Of a stretch of 15,878 nt of DNA, positions 7,157-14,968 are shown piece after piece. Position numbers and translations under genes: made by a program. How positions within the stretch are numbered: position 1 is the stretch's first letter; each line of letters begins with the position of its first letter. The notes below the pieces were generated by a model that worked only from the letters and a program-made list of their open reading frames with translations, was not told the DNA's origin and ran no database searches. The DNA is from an uncultured Bacilli bacterium (lineage in GTDB: Bacteria; Bacillota_I; Bacilli_A; RF39; UBA660): assembly GCA_947629075.1 (NCBI GenBank), contig CANRCI010000022.1, positions 1 through 15,878 on the forward strand, written 5' to 3'.

Positions 7157-7909
7157 CTACAAATAATTAGCAAGTATATTAGTTACTACTTGGTAACCAT
7201 CATCATTTAAATGAAGACCATCTTCAGTATAATTAGCTTTTAACTCATCATCATCGTTGATCAATTCTTTATACATATCGATATAAGTAATGTTTTCACT
7301 CTCAGCTATTTCTTTTATTCCCTTATTTATTTCTTTAATCTTGGAATTATCTCTTGTACCAGCACTAGATTTATTGCCAAGTTCTTTTTCGTCCTTAGTA
7401 ATTGGATAAATCGATTCGATATATATTTTAGTATTTGGTGAATTCTTTTTAATCTGTTTAACTATGTATTCAATATTGTCAATCGTTTGATCTTGATTTA
7501 AGCCGTGAACGATGTCATTAGTTCCGATTAAGACAAAAACTTTAGCTGGTTCGTAATCGAAGACACTTGTTTTAATTCTTTTGATGAGATCCGCAGTTGT
7601 ATCTCCACCATTTCCTTGATTGATATAATTGTTATTTTTAAAATACTTGTCTAAATCGTATCTATCAGTAATTGAATCTCCAAAAAAGACTATTTTATTA
7701 CTGCGGTAAACGACAGTTTCCGCTCTTTTATTATTGGCATTATATATACTGATCTGAATCGTAAATACCAACTGGAGAATTAGTATGATAATCATGCCAA
7801 TCGCTACAAATAAACTCAACTTTCTAATGTCTTCGAGTATTTTTTCAATCGAATTTCTATTATTTCTATTATTAAAATTATTTAATTTTACCTGGATATC
7901 TTTGTTCAT
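7157..7909 (-). CDS. Membrane-anchored SGNH/GDSL-type esterase or acyltransferase
   Basis: A 250-residue SGNH-fold enzyme. An Asn-rich, basic cytoplasmic start is followed by one membrane anchor (about 32-55), which places the catalytic domain outside the cell. The SGNH blocks are complete: block I FFGDSIT with nucleophile Ser79; the Gly block NQGNGGDTT (98-105); block III GTND with Asn131; and block V DGLHLND with Asp230 and His233. Family members hydrolyse ester bonds of lipids or acetylated glycans, and as the C-terminal domain of OatA-like proteins they transfer acetyl groups to glycans. AGGAGG (7915-7920, complement) is an ideal ribosome site five bases from the ATG. The gene shares its strand, and perhaps its job, with the acyltransferase-3 gene on the other side of the PBP. 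The substrate is unknown: it could remove acyl groups or add them. Confidence 0.9.
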   Translation of the reverse strand: MNKDIQVKLNNFNNRNNRNSIEKILEDIRKLSLFVAIGMIIILILQLVFTIQISIYNANNKRAETVVYRSNKIVFFGDSITDRYDLDKYFKNNNYINQGNGGDTTADLIKRIKTSVFDYEPAKVFVLIGTNDIVHGLNQDQTIDNIEYIVKQIKKNSPNTKIYIESIYPITKDEKELGNKSSAGTRDNSKIKEINKGIKEIAESENITYIDMYKELINDDDELKANYTEDGLHLNDDGYQVVTNILANYL

Positions 7910-7930
7910 GGTAACCTCCTGCTGACATTT

Positions 7931-7959
7931 ATTATAGTGCCCATTTTATCAAAAATCAA
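7931..7959 (-). promoter_or_regulatory. Promoter for the SGNH hydrolase gene
   Basis: On the minus strand, TTGATT (7954-7959) and a perfect TATAAT (7931-7936) are 17 bases apart. The transcript would start near 7924, just before the AGGAGG ribosome site. Confidence 0.8.
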
Positions 7960-7970
7960 TTAATATTATC

Positions 7971-7999
7971 TTTTTAAATAAAAAAATGTGTGATAGAAT
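7971..7999 (+). promoter_or_regulatory. Candidate extended -10 promoter for the GT2-TagF fusion gene
   Basis: TAGAAT (7994-7999) is preceded by TG at 7991-7992, giving an extended -10. The -35 region TTTTTA (7971-7976) is weak at 17-base spacing. The boxes are back to back with the divergent hydrolase promoter. Confidence 0.55.
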
Positions 8000-8022
8000 G
8001 ACTATTATGGGGCGGTGAGTTT

Positions 8023-10629
8023 ATGGGAAGATTTCAGTATGATGTTTCAATAATTATTCCTGTTTACAATGTTGAAAAATATTTAAGAGAATGTCTAGAT
8101 TCAATTTTGAGACAAAGTTATGATTTAAATAAGATTGAAATTATTTTGATAGATGATGGTTCAAAAGATAAAAGTGGTGATATTTGTCGTGAATATAGTG
8201 ATAATTATGACAATGTTGTAGTCCTTAAACAAGAAAATGCTGGTGTTAGTGTAGCTAGAAATAATGGGATTAAAAATGCTCGTGGAAAGTATATAATGCT
8301 TTTGGATAGTGATGATTTTATCTCTAAAAATGCTGTCAAAAAATTAGTGAACTTTTTTGATAAACATTATGATGAAATCGATATCGTTACTTATCCTATC
8401 TACCTATATTCAACAGATGGTAAAAAAGTAAAACAGCCGCGATACGATTTGTTTGATAAGAAAACAGGAATATATGATATCAATGAATATATCCAAGCTA
8501 ATCAATGTACGATTAATATAGTGTTTAAGAACGAACTTGAAAAGACCAATCTTTTCGATGTCGATATGAAGCTTTCTGAAGATCAGAAATTTGATACAGC
8601 ACTTATTATGAGAAAAGAAAAACTAGGTTACGTTTCAGAAGCTAGGTATTATTATCGAAGATATCCTGCTAGTGTATCACAAGTGCGAAATAACCCATAT
8701 TATTGTTTTTATGACATAATTGGTTATATGGAGTGGTTGCTCGATGAGTATAGGCAAGATGGTAAAGTTCCTAAATATATTCAAGCATTAATTGCTAATA
8801 ATTTGAAATGGCGTATTGCAACTGATCAATTATTTCCATATTATCAGGAAAAAGAAGAATATCAAAAATCAGTTGAGCGAATCAAAAATATTGTCAAAGA
8901 GATCGATGTCGATGTCTTTGATAGTTGTAGTGAAATGAATTACTGGCATAAGATATTTTTCTATAAATTAACTGGTCGAAAATTCACTTTAGAAAAAGTT
9001 GATGAAGGATATGAAATTTACTGTGATGGAGTGCCAATATTGAGTTTTACCAAGATAAAAGGATTTTTAACTCATCTAAAAGTTAAAGGTAATAAACTAA
9101 ATGTCATGGGTGAAATAATGAGCCCACTATTTCAAGAAGAAACTCCAGAAATATATTTAGAAAAACACTATTTAAATGGTGAAGTCACGACAGAATTGTT
9201 GAATTCTTTCATTTCCAATAGCTCTTATCACAATAGTAAAATATTTACTGATCGTGAATATGGTTTTAATACAGTAATCGATTTAGATAAAGTATCCCGT
9301 TTTAAAGTCTATGTTAAGATATTGGGTAAAAAGTTTAATATCGATTATCATTTTAAAAAGTTTGTCCGCCAAAACTTTATTTCAGGACCTTATAATATCG
9401 TGTGTTCTAATAAAAGTTCATCTATCATTATTAGAAAAGCTACTTTCCTAAATAAGCTAAAATCATATCGCCGAAATTTAATGAACTGTCTACGTAAAAA
9501 TTTTGGAGGGGTTTCATACCGAATTTTAGCGCATATGTATAATCCTTTTAAAGACATTTGGCTTTATACTGACCGTGGTGATGCTTTGGATAATGCTTAT
9601 ACTTTATTTAAGAATGATTTTAAAAGAGAAGATGGCATTAGACGTTACTACGTATCTTTCTTTACCAAAGAAGAAATCGATAAATATTTCACTCCGGAAG
9701 AGAAAAAGTATTTAATAAGGAAAGATTCGTTTAAACATAAGATGTTATTTTTGAAATCCCAGAAGATATTTACGTCTTTTGCTGATTTGCAGGTGTATTC
9801 ACCATTTAAAAAGATATCTTTCTACAGTGATTTGACTAATTATGAGCTCATCTATCTTCAACATGGTATTTTACATGCTAATCTAGTTACGATGTATGCT
9901 AAAGAATTTACGGAAATAGATAAATTTGTCATTTCGACTAATTTTGAAAAAAATAATTTGATCGAGAAGTATCACTATCTAGAAAGCGACTTACTTCTTT
10001 CGGGAATGCCTAGAATAAAAGTTGGTGCCAGCAACAAAAAACCAGCTAAAAAGATTTTATTTGCTCCTTCGTGGCGTAAATACTTAATTGGACCACTTCT
10101 TAATAACAAACGACAACTCATGGTTAATGAGTTTCAAAACTCTGAATTTTTTAAAGAGACATCTAAATTTTTGAATTCTAAAAAATTGCAGGATTTCCTT
10201 AAGAAAAATAAGTATCAGTTAGATTTTAAATTACATCCAATCTTTAAACAATATGCCAAATATTATAAAATTGATTCTAAGTATGTAAATATAAATTTTG
10301 ATGATACTGATATCGATGAATACAGTATATTTATAACTGATTTTTCATCTTTTCAATTTGACTTTGTCAATCTTCGTAGACCGATAATTTATTTTGTACC
10401 CGATATGGATAAATTTAAGGCTGGACTTCACAGTTACCGCGAATTGGATTTAAAATATGAAGATGCGTTTGGTAATCTCTGTCTAAATAGTGATGAACTT
10501 ATGAAAGAGTTAGAAAAGATTGTTAAAAATGGAGTAAAACCCGAGAAGAAGTATTTAAAGCGCATGGATAAATTCTTTTTGGATATTAAAAATCCTTGTG
10601 AACAAATTTATGAAGAAGTTACGAAATAG
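8023..10629 (+). CDS. GT2 glycosyltransferase fused to a TagF-like CDP-polyol phosphotransferase
   Basis: An 868-residue, two-enzyme protein. Residues 1 to about 240 form a GT-A family 2 glycosyltransferase: SIIIPVYNVEKYL, IDDGSKD (DDGS at 44-47), AGVSVARNNGI and LLDSDDF (DSDD at 95-98). Residues about 325-450 look like a beta-rich linker domain. From about 500 to the end is a CDP-glycerol glycerophosphotransferase (TagF/TarF/TarL, PF04464) domain: WLYTDRGDALDNAY, QHG (613-615), GMPR (661-664), LFAPSWR (679-685), KLHP (736-739) and TDFSS (772-776). The two His residues, in QHG and KLHP, match the catalytic pair known in TagF. The enzyme probably builds or caps a polyol-phosphate polymer and adds sugar, at the cytoplasmic face of the membrane. 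GGTGAG (8014-8019) is the ribosome site. Which nucleotide substrates are used is not visible; the adjacent tarI and tarJ suggest CDP-ribitol for at least one of the TagF-type enzymes. Confidence 0.9.
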   Translation: MGRFQYDVSIIIPVYNVEKYLRECLDSILRQSYDLNKIEIILIDDGSKDKSGDICREYSDNYDNVVVLKQENAGVSVARNNGIKNARGKYIMLLDSDDFISKNAVKKLVNFFDKHYDEIDIVTYPIYLYSTDGKKVKQPRYDLFDKKTGIYDINEYIQANQCTINIVFKNELEKTNLFDVDMKLSEDQKFDTALIMRKEKLGYVSEARYYYRRYPASVSQVRNNPYYCFYDIIGYMEWLLDEYRQDGKVPKYIQALIANNLKWRIATDQLFPYYQEKEEYQKSVERIKNIVKEIDVDVFDSCSEMNYWHKIFFYKLTGRKFTLEKVDEGYEIYCDGVPILSFTKIKGFLTHLKVKGNKLNVMGEIMSPLFQEETPEIYLEKHYLNGEVTTELLNSFISNSSYHNSKIFTDREYGFNTVIDLDKVSRFKVYVKILGKKFNIDYHFKKFVRQNFISGPYNIVCSNKSSSIIIRKATFLNKLKSYRRNLMNCLRKNFGGVSYRILAHMYNPFKDIWLYTDRGDALDNAYTLFKNDFKREDGIRRYYVSFFTKEEIDKYFTPEEKKYLIRKDSFKHKMLFLKSQKIFTSFADLQVYSPFKKISFYSDLTNYELIYLQHGILHANLVTMYAKEFTEIDKFVISTNFEKNNLIEKYHYLESDLLLSGMPRIKVGASNKKPAKKILFAPSWRKYLIGPLLNNKRQLMVNEFQNSEFFKETSKFLNSKKLQDFLKKNKYQLDFKLHPIFKQYAKYYKIDSKYVNINFDDTDIDEYSIFITDFSSFQFDFVNLRRPIIYFVPDMDKFKAGLHSYRELDLKYEDAFGNLCLNSDELMKELEKIVKNGVKPEKKYLKRMDKFFLDIKNPCEQIYEEVTK

Positions 10630-10650
10630 CCTTTTGGGGCTTTTTCTTTT
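10624..10650 (+). terminator. Weak hairpin terminator after the GT2-TagF gene
   Basis: AGCC (10628-10631) pairs with GGCT around TTTTGG, with flanking A-rich and T-rich arms and a T-rich tail to 10650. The stem is short, so read-through into tarI is possible. Confidence 0.55.
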
Positions 10651-10652
10651 AC

Positions 10653-10681
10653 TTGTTTTTATTTAGAAGGATTGTTATAAT
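10653..10681 (+). promoter_or_regulatory. Promoter for the tarI-tarJ pair
   Basis: TTGTTT (10653-10658) and a perfect TATAAT (10676-10681) are spaced 17 bases apart, with TG at 10673-10674 making an extended -10. The start would be near 10688. Confidence 0.8.
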
Positions 10682-10711
10682 GAAGTTATAAATGGAGGTA
10701 TTAAAAATATA

Positions 10712-11422
10712 ATGATTTATGCAGAAATATTAGCTGGTGGTAAAGGAACCAGAATGGGTAATACAGATTTACCTAAACAATTTATGATGTTGGGAAGCAA
10801 ACCAATTATTATTCATACAATTGAGCAATTTTTAATTAATGGGAAGTTTAATAAAATTCTTGTTTGTTGTCCTAAAAACTGGATTACTTATATGCAAGAT
10901 TTATTGAAAAAATATGACTTAGACAACGGTGATATCGTCGTAGTAGCTGGTGGTTCAACTAGAAATGAAACGATAATGAACGGATGTAAATACATAGAGG
11001 ATAATTTTGGTGTTGGTAATGATGATATCATTGTTACTCATGATGCAGTTAGACCTTTTATAACTCAGAGAATAATCGATGAAAATATTGAGGCATCGAA
11101 AAAAGCAGACGCCACTGATACTGTTATTGTAGCTACTGACACAATCGTTGAATCTATCGATGGAAAAGTTATTTCTAATATTCCCGATCGTAAAACTATG
11201 TACCAGGGACAAACGCCACAAAGTTTTAATATAAAGAAGTTAGTTAAACTGTATAATGAACTAACAGATGAAGAAAAAGACATTTTAACGGATGCTTGTA
11301 AGATTTTTGTTATAAAGAAGAAGAAAGTAAATTTAGTAGATGGTGAAGTTTATAATATTAAGATTACGACTATGCACGATTTGAAAATGGCTAATGCGAT
11401 TCTAATGGAGAGAGATAAGTAA
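10712..11422 (+). CDS. tarI: Ribitol-5-phosphate cytidylyltransferase
   Basis: The enzyme joins ribitol 5-phosphate to CTP to make CDP-ribitol, the activated unit of ribitol teichoic acid. The 236-residue IspD/TarI-type nucleotidyltransferase fold starts with the signature EILAGGKGTRMG (5-16) and PKQF (21-24), and continues with IIIHTIEQFL, AGGSTRNET, THDAVRPFI and a QGQTPQSF motif. IspD of the isoprenoid pathway has the same fold, but the overlap with a TarJ-type reductase makes TarI the better call. ATG 10712 gives the usual TarI N-terminus. The GGAGG at 10694-10698 is 13 bases away, which is further than usual. The last codon overlaps the tarJ start (TAATG), a sign of translational coupling. 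It acts in the cytoplasm and feeds the TagF-family enzymes encoded on either side. Confidence 0.92.
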   Translation: MIYAEILAGGKGTRMGNTDLPKQFMMLGSKPIIIHTIEQFLINGKFNKILVCCPKNWITYMQDLLKKYDLDNGDIVVVAGGSTRNETIMNGCKYIEDNFGVGNDDIIVTHDAVRPFITQRIIDENIEASKKADATDTVIVATDTIVESIDGKVISNIPDRKTMYQGQTPQSFNIKKLVKLYNELTDEEKDILTDACKIFVIKKKKVNLVDGEVYNIKITTMHDLKMANAILMERDK

Positions 11423-12441
11423 TGATAAATCAATCTTATAGATTATATTCTCCTAAACAGATTAGGATAGAACAAATCGATGAAAGAGTAAAAGAAAACG
11501 ATGTAATAATTAAACCTATCTATTTATCGATATGTGCGGCAGATCAACGTTATTATACAGGGAATCGCGATAAAGAAGTGTTGAAAAAGAAGTTGCCAAT
11601 GGCACTTATCCATGAAGCGGTAGGAGAAGTAATATATGATCCGAAAGGAAAAATAGAAAGAGGAACGAAAGTAGTTTTAATTCCTAATACACCGACAGAG
11701 GTTGATGATGTAATAAAGGAAAACTATTTGCGCAGTAGTTATTTTAAATCGAGTGGAGTAGATGGATTTATGCAGAATTTTGTCTGTATAGATCGTGGCA
11801 GAATTATTCCTTATAAAAAGATAGAAGATCGAATTGCTGTCTTATTGGAACTTATGAGTGTGGTCATGAATGCTTTGGAACATTTTGATCACTATAGTCA
11901 TATGCGAAAACAGACTCTTGGAGTATGGGGCGATGGAAGTTTAGGATTTATAACTTGTCTAATTTTAAAGAAGACATTCCCAAATGCTAGAGTGGTTTTG
12001 TTCGGTAAAACAGAAGAAAAAGCTCGTTACTTCCAGTTTGTCGATGAAACTTATCAAATTGCTAATATTCCTGATGATTTACGAGTAGATCATGCTTTTG
12101 AGTGTGTTGGAGGTCTTGGAAGTGAAGCTGCAATTAACCAGATTATCGATTACATAAATCCTGAGGGAAGTATAGCTCTTATGGGAGTATCAGAGAACAA
12201 TGTACCGATCAATACTCGAATGGTTCTAGAAAAAGGACTTACTCTTTTAGGAAACAGTCGTAGTGGTTATGAAGACTTTAAAGCAGCGATTGACTTTTTA
12301 GAGACTTATCCAGAAGCTTCAGATTATTTGAACAATATCATTTCTGAAGAAGTAATAGTTCACGATGTAAAAGATATCAATAGGGCTTTTGAAAACGATT
12401 TAAACAATGAATTTAAGACAATTATGAGATGGAAAGTATAA
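11422..12441 (+). CDS. tarJ: Ribulose-5-phosphate reductase
   Basis: An NADPH-dependent reductase of the zinc alcohol dehydrogenase superfamily that reduces ribulose 5-phosphate to ribitol 5-phosphate, the substrate of TarI. The 339 residues show an N-terminal catalytic domain with SICAADQRYYTG (catalytic zinc ligand Cys38) and LIHEAVGEV (His64, Glu65), then a Rossmann domain with GVWGDGSLGF (167-176). I see no four-cysteine structural zinc lobe such as classical alcohol dehydrogenases carry. Its start overlaps the tarI stop by one base, and GGAGAG (11407-11412) is the ribosome site. The tarI-tarJ pair is the diagnostic signature of ribitol-phosphate teichoic acid synthesis. A perfect terminator follows. 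Confidence 0.92.
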   Translation: MINQSYRLYSPKQIRIEQIDERVKENDVIIKPIYLSICAADQRYYTGNRDKEVLKKKLPMALIHEAVGEVIYDPKGKIERGTKVVLIPNTPTEVDDVIKENYLRSSYFKSSGVDGFMQNFVCIDRGRIIPYKKIEDRIAVLLELMSVVMNALEHFDHYSHMRKQTLGVWGDGSLGFITCLILKKTFPNARVVLFGKTEEKARYFQFVDETYQIANIPDDLRVDHAFECVGGLGSEAAINQIIDYINPEGSIALMGVSENNVPINTRMVLEKGLTLLGNSRSGYEDFKAAIDFLETYPEASDYLNNIISEEVIVHDVKDINRAFENDLNNEFKTIMRWKV

Positions 12442-12453
12442 AAAAATTTAAAT

Positions 12454-12482
12454 AAAACCTCGTAAAAGTAAACGAGGTTTTT
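12454..12482 (+). terminator. Rho-independent terminator after tarJ
   Basis: AAAACCTCGT (12454-12463) and ACGAGGTTTT (12472-12481) form a perfect 10-base-pair stem around an eight-base loop and end in a T run. This closes the tarI-tarJ transcript. Confidence 0.92.
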
Positions 12483-12485
12483 ATA

Positions 12486-12515
12486 TTGCTGGTTACGTAA
12501 TTATTATGTTACAAT
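12486..12515 (+). promoter_or_regulatory. Candidate extended -10 promoter for the first stand-alone TagF-family gene
   Basis: TACAAT (12510-12515) has TG at 12507-12508, giving an extended -10. TTGCTG (12486-12491) stands 18 bases upstream as a partial -35 match. Confidence 0.6.
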
Positions 12516-12538
12516 GATTTTAGAGGTGTGTTATAGAG

Positions 12539-13732
12539 ATGTTTAGATTTATTAAAAAAATATTTGGAAAGTTTAAGAAAGCACTTAGTCTATTATTCAA
12601 CGTTTTCTTTAATCGACTTTTCTTAATGTGGCCATTAAAGGAAAATAGAGTTTTGTTTATCAGTGATGTAAGAGGCGATATCGGTGAAGGTAATCTAGCT
12701 TATATTTATAATTATTTACCTTCAAAATATGAAAAGGTAACTTCGTTTAAAGCAGATCGAAGAATAAAGAGAAGTATACTAAGTAAAATCAAACTAATAT
12801 ATAACTTATCTGTTTCTAAATATGTATTATTAGATGATTTTTGCGCTACTACTTCTTATATGAAAGTTAGAAAAGGACAAGAACTAGTCCAATTGTGGCA
12901 TGGACCTGGAGCTTATAAAAAATTTGGTCATTCGCGTGGACTTGAAGGTGGCGATATGGAGAATAAAACAATTCATCCCGGGTATAAAAGATATACTAAA
13001 GCCATTGTTAGTAGTGAAAGTATAAGAAGTTGTTATGCCGAAGCTTTCTCAATTAGTATCGATAAAGTAAAAGCTTCAGGATTTCCTAGAACTGATATGT
13101 TTTTCGACTCTAAAGTGATGGATGAAAAAATAGCTAAAACATATGAAAAATATCCTTTTCTAAAGGATAAAAAAGTAATTTTGTTCGCTCCTACTTATCG
13201 CGGTACAACAGTTAAAGGAGCTTATTACGATTTCGATGTATTGGATTTAGATAAAATTTATCAAACTTATAAAGATGAATATGTATTTATTTTTAAGTGG
13301 CATCCAGCTTTATATAACAATATAATTAATGGTAAAGTAGAAGGACCTAATCTAGATGAATACGAAGGATTCTATTACGATTTATCTAGTGAGAGAGATG
13401 TCAACGATCTACTTTTGGTATCCGATATATTGATAACAGACTATTCTTCGATTATCTTTGATTGGGCATTTTTAAATAAACCAATAATTTATTTTGCCTA
13501 TGATAGTGATATCTATAGTGGAGATCGTGGTTTGTATTTTCCTTTTAAAGAATATGTATATGGGGCTGTAGCTACAGATAGTAATGAGTTAATCGAGGCA
13601 ATTAAGAAGAAAAATTTATATAAGTCAAAGCGCAAAAAATTCTTTAATAAATTTCTTGAAGCTTGTGATGGTAATTCAACTAAGAAAACTTATGAGTATA
13701 TATTTGAGGGTAAGGATCCTAAGAGAAAATAA
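12539..13732 (+). CDS. TagF/TarL-family CDP-polyol phosphotransferase
   Basis: A 397-residue stand-alone member of the CDP-glycerol glycerophosphotransferase family (PF04464), which transfers glycerol- or ribitol-phosphate units from CDP-polyol to a growing teichoic acid at the inner membrane face. All landmarks are present: a basic, hydrophobic N-terminus that could sit on the membrane; QLWHGPGAYKKFG (His121); GFPRTD (181-186); LFAPTYRG (215-222); FKWHPA (His255); and TDYSSIIFDWAFLNKPIIYF (300-319). The length fits single-domain TarB/TarF/TarL-like enzymes. ATG 12539 is used because it is the first in-frame start; AGAGG (12522-12526) is 12 bases upstream, which is a little far. With CDP-ribitol made next door it may be a ribitol phosphate primase or polymerase, but sequence alone does not separate the glycerol and ribitol enzymes. 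It has its own promoter and terminator. Confidence 0.9.
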   Translation: MFRFIKKIFGKFKKALSLLFNVFFNRLFLMWPLKENRVLFISDVRGDIGEGNLAYIYNYLPSKYEKVTSFKADRRIKRSILSKIKLIYNLSVSKYVLLDDFCATTSYMKVRKGQELVQLWHGPGAYKKFGHSRGLEGGDMENKTIHPGYKRYTKAIVSSESIRSCYAEAFSISIDKVKASGFPRTDMFFDSKVMDEKIAKTYEKYPFLKDKKVILFAPTYRGTTVKGAYYDFDVLDLDKIYQTYKDEYVFIFKWHPALYNNIINGKVEGPNLDEYEGFYYDLSSERDVNDLLLVSDILITDYSSIIFDWAFLNKPIIYFAYDSDIYSGDRGLYFPFKEYVYGAVATDSNELIEAIKKKNLYKSKRKKFFNKFLEACDGNSTKKTYEYIFEGKDPKRK

Positions 13733-13750
13733 ATTTTTCTCTTTTTTCTT
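13721..13750 (+). terminator. Rho-independent terminator after the first stand-alone TagF-family gene
   Basis: AAGAGAAAA (13721-13729) pairs with TTTTCTCTT (13735-13743) and is followed by more T. The TAA stop codon of the gene is in the loop. Confidence 0.75.
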
Positions 13751-13768
13751 TTTAGATAATCTTTAAGA

Positions 13769-13797
13769 TTGATAAAAAGTGTAAAAAACTATATAAT
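13769..13797 (+). promoter_or_regulatory. Promoter for the 13818-15878 operon
   Basis: TTGATA (13769-13774) and a perfect TATAAT (13792-13797) are spaced exactly 17 bases apart. Transcription would start near 13804, about 14 bases before the ATG. Confidence 0.85.
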
Positions 13798-13817
13798 TGA
13801 GATAAGAGAGTGATAAT

Positions 13818-14948
13818 ATGAGCATTTTTATTGAAATAGCAATTTGGGCAATGAACGTATTTTATTTTTTTGTAAAATTGTTTCCAACTAAAAATAAAGT
13901 AGTTTTGATAAGTAGGGAGAAATCAACTCCATCACTTGATTTCTTACTTTTGGAAAGAAAAATTAAAAATATTGATGACAGCATTGAAGTCGTTATGTTA
14001 TGTCGTCGTTTGGAAAAAGATTGGTTGAGTCGTATTAAATACATATTTCATATGATTAGACAGATGTATCATATCGCTACTAGTAAGGTTGTCGTTTTAG
14101 ATACTTATTGTATTACCGTTAGTTGTCTAAAACATAAAAAGAGTTTAACCGTCATTCAAATGTGGCATGCGATGGGATCATTTAAGAAATTTGGTTACAG
14201 TATATTGGATAAAAAAGAGGGGTCTTCTTCAAAAATTGCTAAAGCTATGAGAATGCATAAAAATTACGATTATATATTTTCTAGTAGTGAAAATGATAAA
14301 AAGAATTTTGCTGAGGCCTTTGGATATAGTGATCAGTTAGATAAATTAGTAGTAATGCCTCTTCCAAGAGTTGATTTGTTAAAAGACAAAGATAACATTA
14401 TGAGAACAAAAGAAGAGGTTCTAAAGAAATATCCGGCTTTAAAGAAGAAAAAAACTATTCTTTATGCTCCGACATTTAGAAAAGATAAATCAATGGTCAA
14501 AGACATTACTAAACTCATTGATGCTGTCGATTATAGTAAGTACAATTTAGTAATTAAACTTCATCCGTTGTCTAAAACCGTTATCGATGATAAGAGAGTT
14601 ATTTTTGATAACAGTTTCTCAACTTTTGAAATAGGGTGTGCCAGTCATTATATGATTACTGATTACTCAGCTGTCGTTTTTGAATTATCACTTCTATCAA
14701 AGCCGATTTTCTTCTATGCCTACGACAAAGAAAGTTATATCGGTAGTAGAGATTTTTATATGAATTACGATAGAGATATGCCAGGGGTAATATCTAAAAC
14801 TGCTGACGAAGTTATGGCAAATATCGAAGCTGGTAATTACGACATAAAGAAAGTAAAGAAATTTGCTGATTATCATATTGCTACAGTTAAAGGTGGCTAT
14901 ACGAGAAAAGTTGCCAAATTTATTATTAAACATATGAAAAAAAGTTAA
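13818..14948 (+). CDS. Second stand-alone TagF-family phosphotransferase, WHA variant
   Basis: A 376-residue CDP-glycerol glycerophosphotransferase-family protein. Motifs run in the family order: a hydrophobic N-terminus (about 1-22) that could anchor it, QMWHAMGSFKKFG (His117), PLPRVD (181-186), LYAPTFRK (215-222), KLHP (His249) and TDYSAVVFE (281-289), ending with LLSKPIFFYAYD. Both catalytic His positions are kept, but the Gly after the first His, found in most relatives including the two others in this window, is Ala118. It is clearly diverged from its neighbour at 12539-13732, so a recent duplication is unlikely and a different step (priming, another polyol, or another acceptor) is plausible. 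AGAGAGTGAT upstream of ATG 13818 is the ribosome site. No terminator follows, so it is cotranscribed with the next two genes. Confidence 0.88.
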   Translation: MSIFIEIAIWAMNVFYFFVKLFPTKNKVVLISREKSTPSLDFLLLERKIKNIDDSIEVVMLCRRLEKDWLSRIKYIFHMIRQMYHIATSKVVVLDTYCITVSCLKHKKSLTVIQMWHAMGSFKKFGYSILDKKEGSSSKIAKAMRMHKNYDYIFSSSENDKKNFAEAFGYSDQLDKLVVMPLPRVDLLKDKDNIMRTKEEVLKKYPALKKKKTILYAPTFRKDKSMVKDITKLIDAVDYSKYNLVIKLHPLSKTVIDDKRVIFDNSFSTFEIGCASHYMITDYSAVVFELSLLSKPIFFYAYDKESYIGSRDFYMNYDRDMPGVISKTADEVMANIEAGNYDIKKVKKFADYHIATVKGGYTRKVAKFIIKHMKKS

Positions 14949-14968
14949 TTGTTGTAAGAGAGGTGAAA

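Noticed and set aside
10955..11283. Minus-strand open frames opposite tarI
   Set aside because: They overlap a gene with full family motifs and show no start signals of their own.
10712..11422. IspD (isoprenoid pathway) as the identity of the cytidylyltransferase
   Set aside because: The fold is shared, but the one-base overlap with tarJ and the TagF-family neighbours fit TarI; no isoprenoid genes are nearby.
12539..14948. Recent tandem duplication of the two stand-alone TagF-family genes
   Set aside because: Only short motifs are shared, and the N-termini, spacing and WHG/WHA motif differ, so they are old paralogues.
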